A stretch of 36,175 nt of DNA from Oscillospiraceae bacterium (GTDB lineage: Bacteria > Bacillota > Clostridia > Oscillospirales > Oscillospiraceae), in assembly GCA_020025575.1 (NCBI GenBank), contig JAHHRW010000016.1, positions 1 through 36,175 on the forward strand. The letters are read 5' to 3'. Positions 14,292 through 21,892 of the stretch are shown piece by piece. Numbering within the stretch: the first letter of the stretch is position 1; the number at the start of each line of letters is the position of its first letter. The position numbers were made by a program, and so were the translations under genes. Under the pieces are notes generated by a model. It ran no database searches. It was not told where the DNA came from and worked only from the letters and a program-made list of their open reading frames with translations.

Positions 14292-16238
14292 ATGAATCCA
14301 TATCCTAACTTATTCTCGCCTATCAAAATCGGCAAAACCACTGTTAAAAACCGCGTTTTCATGCCCCCTATCTCTACGAATCTGGCAGATAACGGCTATG
14401 TTACCGATGAATTGGTTCAGCATTACACCGCAAGAGCAAAGGGCGGTGTTGGACTGATCGTTACCGAGGTAACCACTGTCGAGCCTGTATACAAATACCT
14501 GCCCGGAGATATGTCCATCTGCAACGATTCCTATATTCCCGGCTGGAAAAAGCTCACCGAATCTGTCCATCAGTATGGCGCAAAGATTCTGCCCCAGCTG
14601 TTTCATCCGGCATTTATGGCATTCTCCCTGCCCGGCACTCCCCGTTTTATTGCACCCTCTAATGTTGGTCCTTACTATGCAAAAGAAGCTCCGAGAGCTG
14701 TCACCGTTGAAGAGCTGAAGGTTATCATTCGCCAGTTTGGTGAGGCTGCCGGCCGTGTAAAGCAGGCAGGTGCGGATGGTGTGGAAATCCATGCAGCCCA
14801 TGCACATGGTCTGCTGGGCGGTTTCCTCTCTCCCCTGTACAACAAGAGAACCGATGAATACGGCGGTGACCTGGATGGTCGTTTGCGTCTTACCCTTGAA
14901 GTTATTCAGGAAGTTCGGAAAGTCTGCGGCGATGACTTCATTATCGATGTGCGTATTTCCGGCGATGAATACACTGACGGCGGTCTGAATCTGAACGACG
15001 CCGTATATGTTTCCAAGCAGCTGGAAAAGGCCGGTGTCGATTTCCTGCATGTATCCGGCGGTACCACAATCATGCGCGGCAGCTCGATTCCTGCCCCCGG
15101 AACTCCCATGGGTTCCCATGTAAAGATGGCAGAAGAGATCAAAAAGCATGTTTCCATTCCCGTTGCAACTGTTGGCAGAATTACTGAGCCCTGGATTGCA
15201 GAGGAACTGATTGCCAATGGTCGTGCTGATATCTGCATGATCGGACGCGCCAACCTGTGTGACCCCGATTTTGTTGCAAAGGCACAGAACGGCCAGACGG
15301 ACAATATTCGTCCCTGCATTGGCTGCCTCAGATGTCTCAATGGCATCATGTTCGGCAATCGTGTTTCCTGCACCATCAACCCCTCTCTGGAACTGGAAAA
15401 TGAAGAGAACATCACAGAAGCTCCTGTCAAGAAAAATGTTCTGGTGATCGGCGGCGGTCCTTCCGGAATGGAAGCCGCTTATGTGGCGAAGAAACGCGGA
15501 CATCATGTCGTGCTGTGTGAAAAAGACGATGCTCTGGGCGGATTGACCCGTCTGGCAGCTGTTCCCATCGCCAAGCAGGATCTTACCAAGGTGATCAAAT
15601 ACATGGCAGGCAAACTGGAGCAGGAAAAGGTAGATGTCAGACTGAACTGCACTGTTACGGAAGATATGCTCAAAACCGAGTTCAAGGATTATGAAGTGAT
15701 CGCCGGAACCGGCGCATCTCCCATTGTCATAAAGCCCTTTACCGAATTTAAGCAGTGGATGACCGCAGATGATATTCTGTCCGGAAAGGCCTTCCCCGGA
15801 AGAAAGATTGTCATCATCGGCGGCGGTTCCGTTGGCTGTGAAACCGCTGACTACCTTGCTCCTCTGGTCAACGACCTGTTCCCCAGAAACAGAGAAATCA
15901 TTATTCTGGAAATGATGTCCGGTCTTATGATGAATGAATCCGGCCCGGGCCGCAGCCTCCTCGTTCAGAGAATGATGAAAAAGGGCGTAGAGATGATCTG
16001 CAGCGCCAAGGTTGAGCGTGTAGAGAAAGACAAGATCTACTACAGCAAGAACGGTCAGGAATACTGCATTGATGATGCAGATACTTTGGTATTTGCAGCA
16101 GGCTACAAGATTGATCCTCAGCTGGAAGAGACTTTAAAGGCCTGTGGTGTAACCTATCATCTGGTAGGCGATGCCGAAAAGCTCGGAAACATCAAGGATG
16201 CCGTGACACGCGGATATCAGGTGGCAAGAGCGCTTTAA
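14292..16238 (+). CDS. old yellow enzyme-type NADH:flavin oxidoreductase (2,4-dienoyl-CoA reductase-like)
   Basis: A protein of 648 residues with the complete three-part layout of the FadH/TMADH/BaiCD family. An FMN-binding TIM barrel (1 to about 330) begins LFSPIKIGKTTVKNRVFMPP and has VEIHAAHAHGLLGGFLSPLY and YGGDLDGRLR. A 4Fe-4S motif CIGCLRC follows near residues 337-343 with its fourth cysteine at VSC. Two dinucleotide-binding motifs come next, VLVIGGGPSGMEAAYVA (FAD) and IVIIGGGSVGCETADYL (NAD(P)H). Relatives reduce activated C=C bonds, such as dienoyl-CoA, unsaturated bile acids and dietary enones, using NADH. The substrate cannot be told from sequence. AGAGGAG precedes the ATG. It stands alone after the AraC gene and is followed by a strong terminator. 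Confidence 0.93.
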   Translation: MNPYPNLFSPIKIGKTTVKNRVFMPPISTNLADNGYVTDELVQHYTARAKGGVGLIVTEVTTVEPVYKYLPGDMSICNDSYIPGWKKLTESVHQYGAKILPQLFHPAFMAFSLPGTPRFIAPSNVGPYYAKEAPRAVTVEELKVIIRQFGEAAGRVKQAGADGVEIHAAHAHGLLGGFLSPLYNKRTDEYGGDLDGRLRLTLEVIQEVRKVCGDDFIIDVRISGDEYTDGGLNLNDAVYVSKQLEKAGVDFLHVSGGTTIMRGSSIPAPGTPMGSHVKMAEEIKKHVSIPVATVGRITEPWIAEELIANGRADICMIGRANLCDPDFVAKAQNGQTDNIRPCIGCLRCLNGIMFGNRVSCTINPSLELENEENITEAPVKKNVLVIGGGPSGMEAAYVAKKRGHHVVLCEKDDALGGLTRLAAVPIAKQDLTKVIKYMAGKLEQEKVDVRLNCTVTEDMLKTEFKDYEVIAGTGASPIVIKPFTEFKQWMTADDILSGKAFPGRKIVIIGGGSVGCETADYLAPLVNDLFPRNREIIILEMMSGLMMNESGPGRSLLVQRMMKKGVEMICSAKVERVEKDKIYYSKNGQEYCIDDADTLVFAAGYKIDPQLEETLKACGVTYHLVGDAEKLGNIKDAVTRGYQVARAL

Positions 16239-16256
16239 TTTACACAGCATATCAGA

Positions 16257-16295
16257 GCCTGCCGCAGAATGCAAATTCTCCGGCAGGCTTTTTTT
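16257..16295 (+). terminator. rho-independent terminator of the flavin oxidoreductase gene
   Basis: GCCTGCCG (16257-16264) pairs with CGGCAGGC (16281-16288). The inner AGAAT and ATTCT extend the stem past one mismatch, and seven T residues follow. It starts 18 nt after the stop codon. Confidence 0.9.
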
Positions 16296-16425
16296 GACCT
16301 TTTGCGGCTGTTTCAGCATCAATCCTATGAAAACTTTTTGTTATTTCGGATTTTGGGTACAGCAAAGCTGACCCTGCCCAAAATGGCAGCGCCGAACCCG
16401 GTCGAAATACGCCTGTGACAATTTT

Positions 16426-16494
16426 TGATTGTTTTTCAATCATCTCAGTGATACACTCAAGATAAGTGGACATCATATTGTTTAAGGAAACAAT
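16426..16494. promoter_or_regulatory. two palindromes upstream of the superoxide dismutase gene
   Basis: TGATTG-N5-CAATCA spans 16426-16442 and ATTGTTT-AAGG-AAACAAT spans 16477-16494, both perfect and both within 130 nt of the sodA ATG. They may be operators of a redox or metal regulator, or the second may form an RNA hairpin. I could not fix a convincing promoter. The remainder of 16296-16552 shows no gene. Confidence 0.4.
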
Positions 16495-16552
16495 TTCATG
16501 TTCCATTTAATTGTACGCAGTTTTCAGCCGAAACGAACAGGAGGAGAAACGA

Positions 16553-17188
16553 ATGAATACAACCTATCCTTATGTATTGCAACCACTTCCTTATTCCTAT
16601 GACGCACTGTCCCCTGTTTTGGGAGAGGATACACTCCATTTTCATCATGATAAGCATATGAAGGCTTATGTGGATAACCTCAACAAAGCATTGGAGCCGT
16701 TTGACCAATTCCACAATATGCCTTTAGCATCCTTGCTCACCAAGCTGGATGAACTGCCTCTGTCTGCTCAGACTGCAGTGCGAAACAATGGTGGAGGCGT
16801 TTTCAATCATGAGCTGTATTTTTCAACCCTGAATTCTCCCAATGCTGGCACCAAGCCTTCTGTTGCTTTACAAGCTGCCATTGATCGGGACTTTGGAAGC
16901 ATTCATCAAATGTTTTCAGAGTTAAGAAAAGCTGCTCTGGGGCAATTTGGTTCCGGCTGGGCCTATGTTGTTACAGACAAGGCGGGCATACTTTCTATCT
17001 GCGCTACCCCCAATCAAGACGTACCGGATCTATGTAAATGGATTCCGCTGATAACGGTAGATGTGTGGGAGCACGCATACTATCTGGATTATCAAAACCG
17101 CCGTCCTGATTATTTTGATGCATTCATTACACTGATTAACTGGGAAGTCGTCAGCAGTTCTTATAAAAATAGAAATGTACTTCGGTGA
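16553..17188 (+). CDS. sodA: Fe/Mn superoxide dismutase
   Basis: A 211-residue protein that dismutates superoxide to hydrogen peroxide. The N-terminal YVLQPLPYSYDALSPVL and HFHHDKHMKAYVDNLNKAL carry the first metal histidine. NHELYF carries the second, and DVWEHAYYLDYQNRRPDYF supplies the metal Asp and His. GSGWAYVV is the conserved core. The outer-sphere glutamine in TPNQDVP is of the Mn-type position. The usual GGxxNHxxFW block reads GGGVFNHELYF, with the usual active-site Trp replaced by Phe and a Val where MnSODs have His. This may affect metal preference. The start at 16553 has AGGAGGAGAAACGA upstream. The rubrerythrin gene follows after 66 nt, so the pair forms an anaerobe's superoxide-to-peroxide defence. 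Confidence 0.93.
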   Translation: MNTTYPYVLQPLPYSYDALSPVLGEDTLHFHHDKHMKAYVDNLNKALEPFDQFHNMPLASLLTKLDELPLSAQTAVRNNGGGVFNHELYFSTLNSPNAGTKPSVALQAAIDRDFGSIHQMFSELRKAALGQFGSGWAYVVTDKAGILSICATPNQDVPDLCKWIPLITVDVWEHAYYLDYQNRRPDYFDAFITLINWEVVSSSYKNRNVLR

Positions 17189-17254
17189 TTTCTTTTGAAT
17201 ATCGGATGTACTTCAGGTGCAATATCATTGCGTAATAGAAGGTGAGGAGAAAAA

Positions 17255-17794
17255 ATGGCTAACAAATATGAGGGTACGCAAACACAAGAGAATCTTAAAG
17301 CTGCTTTCTCTGGCGAATCTGAGGCAAGAAATAAGTATACCTTTTTTGCGTCTGTAGCAAAAAAAGAAGGGTATGAACAGATGGCCGATCTTTTCTTAAA
17401 AACAGCAGATAATGAGAAAGAACATGCAAAACTCTGGTTTAATGAACTTAATGGCATCAGCAATACCGCTGAGAACTTGGTAAATGCCGCAAATAGTGAA
17501 AACTTTGAGTGGACCGATATGTATGCTGGTTTTGCGAAAACCGCTCAGGAAGAAGGGTTCCCTGAGTTAGCAAAGAAATTCCGTTTGGTAGCTGCCATCG
17601 AAAAACATCACGAAGAGCGTTATCGCTCCCTTCTCAGGAATCTGGAAACTGCACAGGTATTTGAAAAGAGTGAAGTAAAAGTCTGGGAATGCAGGAATTG
17701 CGGCCACATCATTGTGGGAACGAAAGCCCCTGATGTTTGCCCTACCTGCAACCATCCTCAGAGCTATTTTGAACTTTATTGCGATAATTACTAG
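17255..17794 (+). CDS. rbr: rubrerythrin (non-haem di-iron peroxidase)
   Basis: A protein of 179 residues with the normal rubrerythrin layout. The N-terminal ferritin-like di-iron domain (about 1-140) has SGESEARNKY, NEKEHAKLW, AQEEGFPELAK and IEKHHEERY as ligand-bearing helices. The C-terminal rubredoxin-like domain has ECRNCG and VCPTCNHP, the two CxxC knuckles that bind one iron. It reduces hydrogen peroxide in the cytoplasm of anaerobes using electrons passed through the rubredoxin centre. It follows sodA by 66 nt. A weak promoter-like pair (TTGAAT 17195, TGCAAT 17218, 17-nt spacing) in the gap may give it some independent expression. GGTGAGG precedes the ATG. Confidence 0.96.
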   Translation: MANKYEGTQTQENLKAAFSGESEARNKYTFFASVAKKEGYEQMADLFLKTADNEKEHAKLWFNELNGISNTAENLVNAANSENFEWTDMYAGFAKTAQEEGFPELAKKFRLVAAIEKHHEERYRSLLRNLETAQVFEKSEVKVWECRNCGHIIVGTKAPDVCPTCNHPQSYFELYCDNY

Positions 17795-17806
17795 TCTTTG
17801 GATAAG

Positions 17807-17841
17807 TCCCGCTTCTTACTCCCATGATGGGAAAGGCGGGA
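17807..17841 (+). other. stem-loop after the rubrerythrin gene
   Basis: TCCCGC (17807-17812) pairs with GCGGGA (17836-17841) and encloses a smaller CCCAT-G-ATGGG hairpin. No T tract follows, so it may stabilise the 3' end rather than terminate. Confidence 0.4.
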
Positions 17842-17875
17842 ATCAGAGCTTCCATGTAATTTAGATATTTCAGCA

Positions 17876-17911
17876 GGACTCCGTTTCAGTTCGAAACGGA
17901 GTCCTCATATT
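17876..17911 (+). terminator. terminator-like perfect 12-bp hairpin
   Basis: GGACTCCGTTTC (17876-17887) pairs perfectly with GAAACGGAGTCC (17893-17904) around a 5-nt loop and is followed by a short AT-rich run (TCATATTTT). It is the likely end of the sodA-rbr transcript. Confidence 0.7.
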
Positions 17912-18048
17912 TTAGCACCCATATATACGCTCTTCATCATTTTTACTTTTACAAACTACATGATACTCCCTGATGCCAAATCATATCAAAAATCGAATTA
18001 TGTCAGTTTTCACACCTAATTCATAATATGATGTTATGATAAAAAGAA

Positions 18049-18065
18049 AAATGCCTTTGGCATTT
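18049..18065 (+). promoter_or_regulatory. small hairpin touching the ribosome binding site of the CBS gene
   Basis: AAATGCC-TTT-GGCATTT is a perfect 7-bp hairpin that ends two bases before the CGGAGG ribosome binding site of the next gene. It could tune translation; no known riboswitch is recognised. Confidence 0.35.
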
Positions 18066-18078
18066 CGGAGGAATATAT

Positions 18079-18489
18079 ATGAATCTTGCAAAACTGATGA
18101 TTCCCAAATGCAGCACCGTCTGCCTGCTCAAAAGCAGCACAGTACGACAGGGGCTTGAACTCATGCGCTATCACGGCTATACTGCAATTCCCGTTCTGGA
18201 CGAAAATGGACTGTATATGGGAAGTGTCACAGAGGGAGATTTTCTGCGTCATATTCTCCAGGTCGGCAGTACCGATCTAAAAGTTCACGAGCGCTATCTG
18301 GTGGGGGATATTTTCCGTCGGGACTTTTGCACGGCACTTCCCATCAACGCCAGTGAGGAGGAAGTGATTTCTGTTGCCCTCAATCAAAACTATGTTCCTA
18401 TCGTGGATGGACGGAATTGTCTCTCCGGTATCATCACCCGTAAGGCGGTGATTGAGTACTTATCTGAAAAGCAGCCCTCCAAAGTCTAA
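18079..18489 (+). CDS. small CBS-pair protein
   Basis: This 136-residue protein consists of two CBS motifs and nothing else. The first runs from LMIPKCSTVCLL to the VTEGDFLRHI helix (about 5-57), the second from YLVGDIFRRDF to GIITRKAVIEYL (about 73-130). CBS pairs bind adenine nucleotides. Stand-alone pairs of this length include the c-di-AMP receptors DarB/CbpB of Bacillus and Listeria, which control the (p)ppGpp synthetase RelA; whether this protein has that role is not shown. GGAGG lies upstream of the ATG. The convergent hsdM gene ends 103 nt downstream. It appears to be a single-gene unit. Confidence 0.88.
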   Translation: MNLAKLMIPKCSTVCLLKSSTVRQGLELMRYHGYTAIPVLDENGLYMGSVTEGDFLRHILQVGSTDLKVHERYLVGDIFRRDFCTALPINASEEEVISVALNQNYVPIVDGRNCLSGIITRKAVIEYLSEKQPSKV

Positions 18490-18592
18490 AGGTTGCACTC
18501 TTTCCTGAATGATCCGCAAAGATGACTGTCCACTCCCCTGTAGTCTCGGATGCCTGCGGAACAGCCCCTGATAACCCTCGGGCTCTCCGGGC

Positions 18593-20173
18593 TTACAGGA
18601 TCTTCTCAGAACCATCCTCCATCTGTGCAATCATCCTGACAATCTCATCCCGCAGGATCTGCTCCCGGGCGACCAACTTCGCAATTTCTGCATTCAGCTC
18701 CGCAATATTGATTTTCTCCCGGGCATTCTCCCCTTCTACATAGCTGCTCACCGACAGGTTGTATTCCCGCTGTGCGATTTCCTCATGGGTTGCCAGGCGG
18801 GAAAAATGCGTATGCTCACGACGTTCTGCATAGGTGTCCACAATGCGGCCAATATTCTCAGCGGTCAGATGATTGTTGTTTGTGACCCTGACATACTCTT
18901 TGGATGCATCAATAAACAGTGTTTTGTGATCCTGCTTGTTCTTTTTCAGAACCATGATACAGGTGGCGATACTGGTGCCGAAAAACAGATTACTGGGCAG
19001 CTGAATCACGCAATCGATGAAGTTGTTCTCAATCAGATACTGCCGGATTTTCTTTTCGGCACCGCCACGGTACAAGATCCCCGGAAAGCATACAATCGCC
19101 GCTGTCCCATGATCCGCAAGGCAGCTCAGACAGTGCATCACAAATGCCAGATCTGCCTTGCTCTTAGGCGCCAATACACCGGCAGGCGCAAATCGTGGGT
19201 CACCGAGAAGCTGAGAGTTTTCATTTCCTGCCCATTTGATGGAATAAGGCGGATTGGACACAATCAGCTCAAAAGGTTCTTCGTCCCAGTACTGCGGATG
19301 CATCAGCGTATCCTCGCAGGAAATATGGAACCTATCAAATCCAACATCGTGCAGGAACATATTGATACGGCACAAATTATAAGTAGTAACATTGATTTCC
19401 TGCCCATAAAAACCCTTGCCAACCCCGTCCAGTCCCAGTACCTTTGCCGCCTGCAGGAGCAGGGATCCGGAACCGCAAGCCGGATCGTAGACCTTGTTGA
19501 TCTTGGTTTTTCCCACCGTTCCCAGACGGGTCAGCAGTTCGGACACATCTGCAGGAGTGAAGAACTCGCCGCCGGATTTTCCCGCATTGCTGGCGTACAT
19601 GGTCATCAAGTATTCATAGGCATCTCCGAATGCATCAATCTGGTGATCTTTCACCTTGCCAAGATTCATTTCTGCAACGCCGTTGAGCAGCTTTACAAGC
19701 TTTTCATTCCGCTTGGCAACGGTGGCGCCAAGCTTGTTGCTGTTCACATCATAATCGTCAAACAAGCCCGCAAAACTTCCCTCAGCCCCACTTCCCTTTG
19801 CCGATTCCTCGATATGTCGGAACACGGTCTCCAGTGTTTCGTCCAGATGCTCGTTTCCTGCAGCCCTTTGCGCAACATTGCAAAACAATTCTCCGGGCAA
19901 AATGAAGAACCCTTTTTCCTCTATCAGATCTTTCCGCAGTTTCAGCGCGTCTTCATCGGACATTTCAGCATAGGAAAAATCTGCATTTTCGCCATCAGTC
20001 TCCCTCTGATTGATATAATTCATCAGGTTTTCTGAAAGATAGCGATAGAACATGGTCCCCAGCACATAGTTTTTAAAGTCCCATCCATCGACAGTACCTC
20101 GCAGTTTCTCAGCAATTGCCCAGATGGCGCGGTGCAGCTCTCCCCGTTCCTGCTCTTTTTTTGTATCAGTCAT
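18593..20173 (-). CDS. hsdM: type I restriction-modification DNA methylase subunit HsdM (orphan)
   Basis: A full-length (526 residue) HsdM. The N-terminal helical domain (LHRAIWAIAEKLRGTVDGWDFKNYVLG) is followed by GGEFFTPADVSELLTRL (about 201-217), SAM motif I DPACGSGSLL (230-239) and the catalytic SNPPYS (306-311), then FPGILYRGGAEKKIRQYLI. HsdM methylates adenine but needs HsdS for DNA recognition. No hsdS or hsdR lies on either side: 103 nt after the stop comes the convergent CBS gene, and upstream is an unrelated membrane gene. It is therefore either an orphan working with HsdS encoded elsewhere or the remnant of a lost system. The reading frame is intact, with GGAG 9 nt before the ATG and its own promoter. 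Confidence 0.94.
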   Translation of the reverse strand: MTDTKKEQERGELHRAIWAIAEKLRGTVDGWDFKNYVLGTMFYRYLSENLMNYINQRETDGENADFSYAEMSDEDALKLRKDLIEEKGFFILPGELFCNVAQRAAGNEHLDETLETVFRHIEESAKGSGAEGSFAGLFDDYDVNSNKLGATVAKRNEKLVKLLNGVAEMNLGKVKDHQIDAFGDAYEYLMTMYASNAGKSGGEFFTPADVSELLTRLGTVGKTKINKVYDPACGSGSLLLQAAKVLGLDGVGKGFYGQEINVTTYNLCRINMFLHDVGFDRFHISCEDTLMHPQYWDEEPFELIVSNPPYSIKWAGNENSQLLGDPRFAPAGVLAPKSKADLAFVMHCLSCLADHGTAAIVCFPGILYRGGAEKKIRQYLIENNFIDCVIQLPSNLFFGTSIATCIMVLKKNKQDHKTLFIDASKEYVRVTNNNHLTAENIGRIVDTYAERREHTHFSRLATHEEIAQREYNLSVSSYVEGENAREKINIAELNAEIAKLVAREQILRDEIVRMIAQMEDGSEKIL

Positions 20174-20222
20174 GTGATTTTACTCCATTGATTCCTTCAA
20201 GGAAATATTATATCGTGTTTAG

Positions 20223-20251
20223 ATTATACCATAGCCACTTTTCCTTTTCAA
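20223..20251 (-). promoter_or_regulatory. promoter of hsdM
   Basis: On the minus strand TTGAAA (20246-20251) and a perfect TATAAT (20223-20228) are spaced by 17 nt, about 50 nt before the hsdM start. This gives hsdM an independent promoter. Confidence 0.75.
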
Positions 20252-20269
20252 ATTTCGATCCTGCAAGCA

Positions 20270-20306
20270 AACAAAAAGGTCTGAAATCTCACGATTTCAG
20301 ACCTTT
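20270..20306 (-). terminator. terminator hairpin, near-identical to the one at 25314-25342
   Basis: AAAGGTCTGAAATC (20275-20288) pairs with GATTTCAGACCTTT (20293-20306). Read on the minus strand it is followed by TTTTTGTTTG, so it terminates the membrane-protein gene that stops at 20333. The same stem with a different loop occurs 5 kb away after tRNA-Pro. Confidence 0.85.
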
Positions 20307-20332
20307 CTTGGGACCTGTATGACTAAAAAACG

Positions 20333-21304
20333 TTATGACTCCACATCAGAGGTGCTGTTCATACTTCCGAGGCAATAGACCTTCCCCTGAATCTTATTGC
20401 TCCTTAAGGTCGAGATAATGGTAGGAATGGCGCCCAGGAGCACAAACAGATACTCCATTGCAAGGCTTCCTACATAGTTGCTCATCTCAATGGCCTGTTC
20501 CTCCAGCAGCATCGGGAGAATCTGATATGCAGTAATAAAGTCAATCTCCAACTCCCGCATTATCAAGATTGCCCAGTCCATCCGATCACCGATGAATGTC
20601 ATCACAACCATCAGAATCACACTGATCACAATTGCTTTTTTAGACAGTTTTCCCCCAAGCAGCTCATAGCCCTTCAGCGTGCAGACAGCCATAATCACAC
20701 CGCTCAATGCTGCTACATACCCCAGCTGACTGAATATGATGATGGAGGCCGCGCCCAGGAGAGAGCCGATCAATGCACCAACAATACCAGCAACCACATT
20801 CTCCCTCTTACCTTGCTTTTGAGACTGGCTCAGTGTGTTGTCGTGCTGAATCTTATTAAAGCAATCAGGGCACAAGTTCACATATCCGCCCGCCACATAA
20901 CAGGCCGAAGGATTCTCTCTTCCACATGTCTGACAGCAGTTTTGGAATCCTTTCATATGTAAAAAATTGACTAGCGCATCGATGGATTCTTTCAGGTTCG
21001 CCTGAAGCTTACTCTGATTGGAACAATTCTTCATCTTCATCTTGATGGACATTCCATTTTGCGTCAACTTTGCCACAGACTTGTTTTCACGCTGAAATTG
21101 CTTGCACTCCTCTTTTGTGAGTGGCTCTGAAGCTCTTTGCGCGGAAACAGCCACCGTGAGCATATAGGCATACTTGACTTGTTCCGGGTATATAATCAAA
21201 TCATATGTTCTGCGTTGTCCGTATATTGCACCGCCCTCCGCATCAAGTCGAAGACCCAGAAAGGATGCCAGGTTCTCGTAATTTTGTTGTATGCTCTTAT
21301 TCAT
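20333..21304 (-). CDS. uncharacterised membrane protein with a four-cysteine zinc-ribbon-like module
   Basis: I do not recognise this 323-residue protein. Residues 1-115 are soluble and mixed alpha/beta. CCQTCG (Cys124, Cys127) and NLCPDCF (Cys145, Cys148) form a pair of CxxC knuckles likely to bind zinc. After a short charged linker (155-168) come about four to five hydrophobic segments: VVAGIVGALIGSLLGAASII, LGYVAALSGVIMAVC, AIVISVILMVVMTFIG, and a last one near 290-308. The tail is polar. The order soluble domain, zinc ribbon, membrane domain suggests a sensor or membrane-protein quality-control role, but this is speculation. It has its own promoter and terminator, so it is a single-gene unit. 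GGAGGGG precedes the ATG. Confidence 0.8.
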   Translation of the reverse strand: MNKSIQQNYENLASFLGLRLDAEGGAIYGQRRTYDLIIYPEQVKYAYMLTVAVSAQRASEPLTKEECKQFQRENKSVAKLTQNGMSIKMKMKNCSNQSKLQANLKESIDALVNFLHMKGFQNCCQTCGRENPSACYVAGGYVNLCPDCFNKIQHDNTLSQSQKQGKRENVVAGIVGALIGSLLGAASIIIFSQLGYVAALSGVIMAVCTLKGYELLGGKLSKKAIVISVILMVVMTFIGDRMDWAILIMRELEIDFITAYQILPMLLEEQAIEMSNYVGSLAMEYLFVLLGAIPTIISTLRSNKIQGKVYCLGSMNSTSDVES

Positions 21305-21354
21305 ATTACCCCTCCAATTTGATTTCTTATCATAAAATGAAATTACCTTCGCTT

Positions 21355-21383
21355 ATTGTACCATATCACTTTTTTCTGTACAA
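21355..21383 (-). promoter_or_regulatory. extended -10 promoter of the zinc-ribbon membrane protein gene
   Basis: On the minus strand TTGTAC (21378-21383) and TACAAT (21355-21360) are spaced by 17 nt, and TGG precedes the -10 box, making it an extended -10 element. It lies about 50 nt before the start codon. Confidence 0.65.
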
Positions 21384-21756
21384 TATGGCAAATAGACCAA
21401 AATTTTTTCTGTAAAAATTAGGCTAAATGCAAAAAATTATTCTCTCATATCAAACTTTCAGAGCTTCTCCAGTCCTCTTCCCCCTGCATTTTCAAGGGTA
21501 TTTAAGAATTCCGATCTTTCCTCTCTTTCGTAAATTGCAATTGCAAGCTGGATTTGGAAAACGAATGGACCAAGTTAGCTGCATCGCTCCCATGGGATGC
21601 TGCTAGAAGGAATATACAAAACGCTTCGGGAATAGCGTTCATCCTGCCCATCCGGTCCGAATTGCCCTCAGTGCATACAATCGGATGTCATATCGGACGC
21701 CCTTTTTCTGCAATTCTCTTCATTATACCCTCTATTTCGAGCATCATTACTTAAAT
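21384..21756. other. intergenic stretch without a recognised gene
   Basis: AT-rich sequence between the divergent membrane-protein gene and ppx. Open frames here are short, lack ribosome binding sites and show no family pattern. I see no RNA gene or repeat in it. Confidence 0.5.
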
Positions 21757-21786
21757 TTGACATAAATTTCACAGAGATTGTATATC
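21757..21786 (+). promoter_or_regulatory. candidate ppx-ppk promoter with Pho-box-like repeats
   Basis: A perfect TTGACA (21757-21762) is 18 nt from TATATC (21781-21786). TTGACA and TTCACA (21768-21773) start exactly 11 nt apart, the spacing of PhoP half-sites (TTnACA with 5-nt gaps) in Bacillus. Phosphate control of polyphosphate genes would make sense, but two half-sites are thin evidence. Confidence 0.4.
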
Positions 21787-21892
21787 GATTATTACATTGA
21801 TTTTATAAAATATCTTAAAGGTATGTTTAGCATCTTTCCCGGTCTGCAGATATCAGACAAAGCAGGGAAATATCTGAGAGGAGCGAATACAC

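Noticed and set aside
14310..15506. Long minus-strand open frame opposite the flavin oxidoreductase
   Set aside because: Antisense shadow; the plus-strand protein has all cofactor motifs.
18490..18592. Possible hsdS remnant after hsdM on the minus strand
   Set aside because: A TGEWTVI-like stretch recalls the start of HsdS recognition domains, but it is too short and in a frame with no start to support a call.
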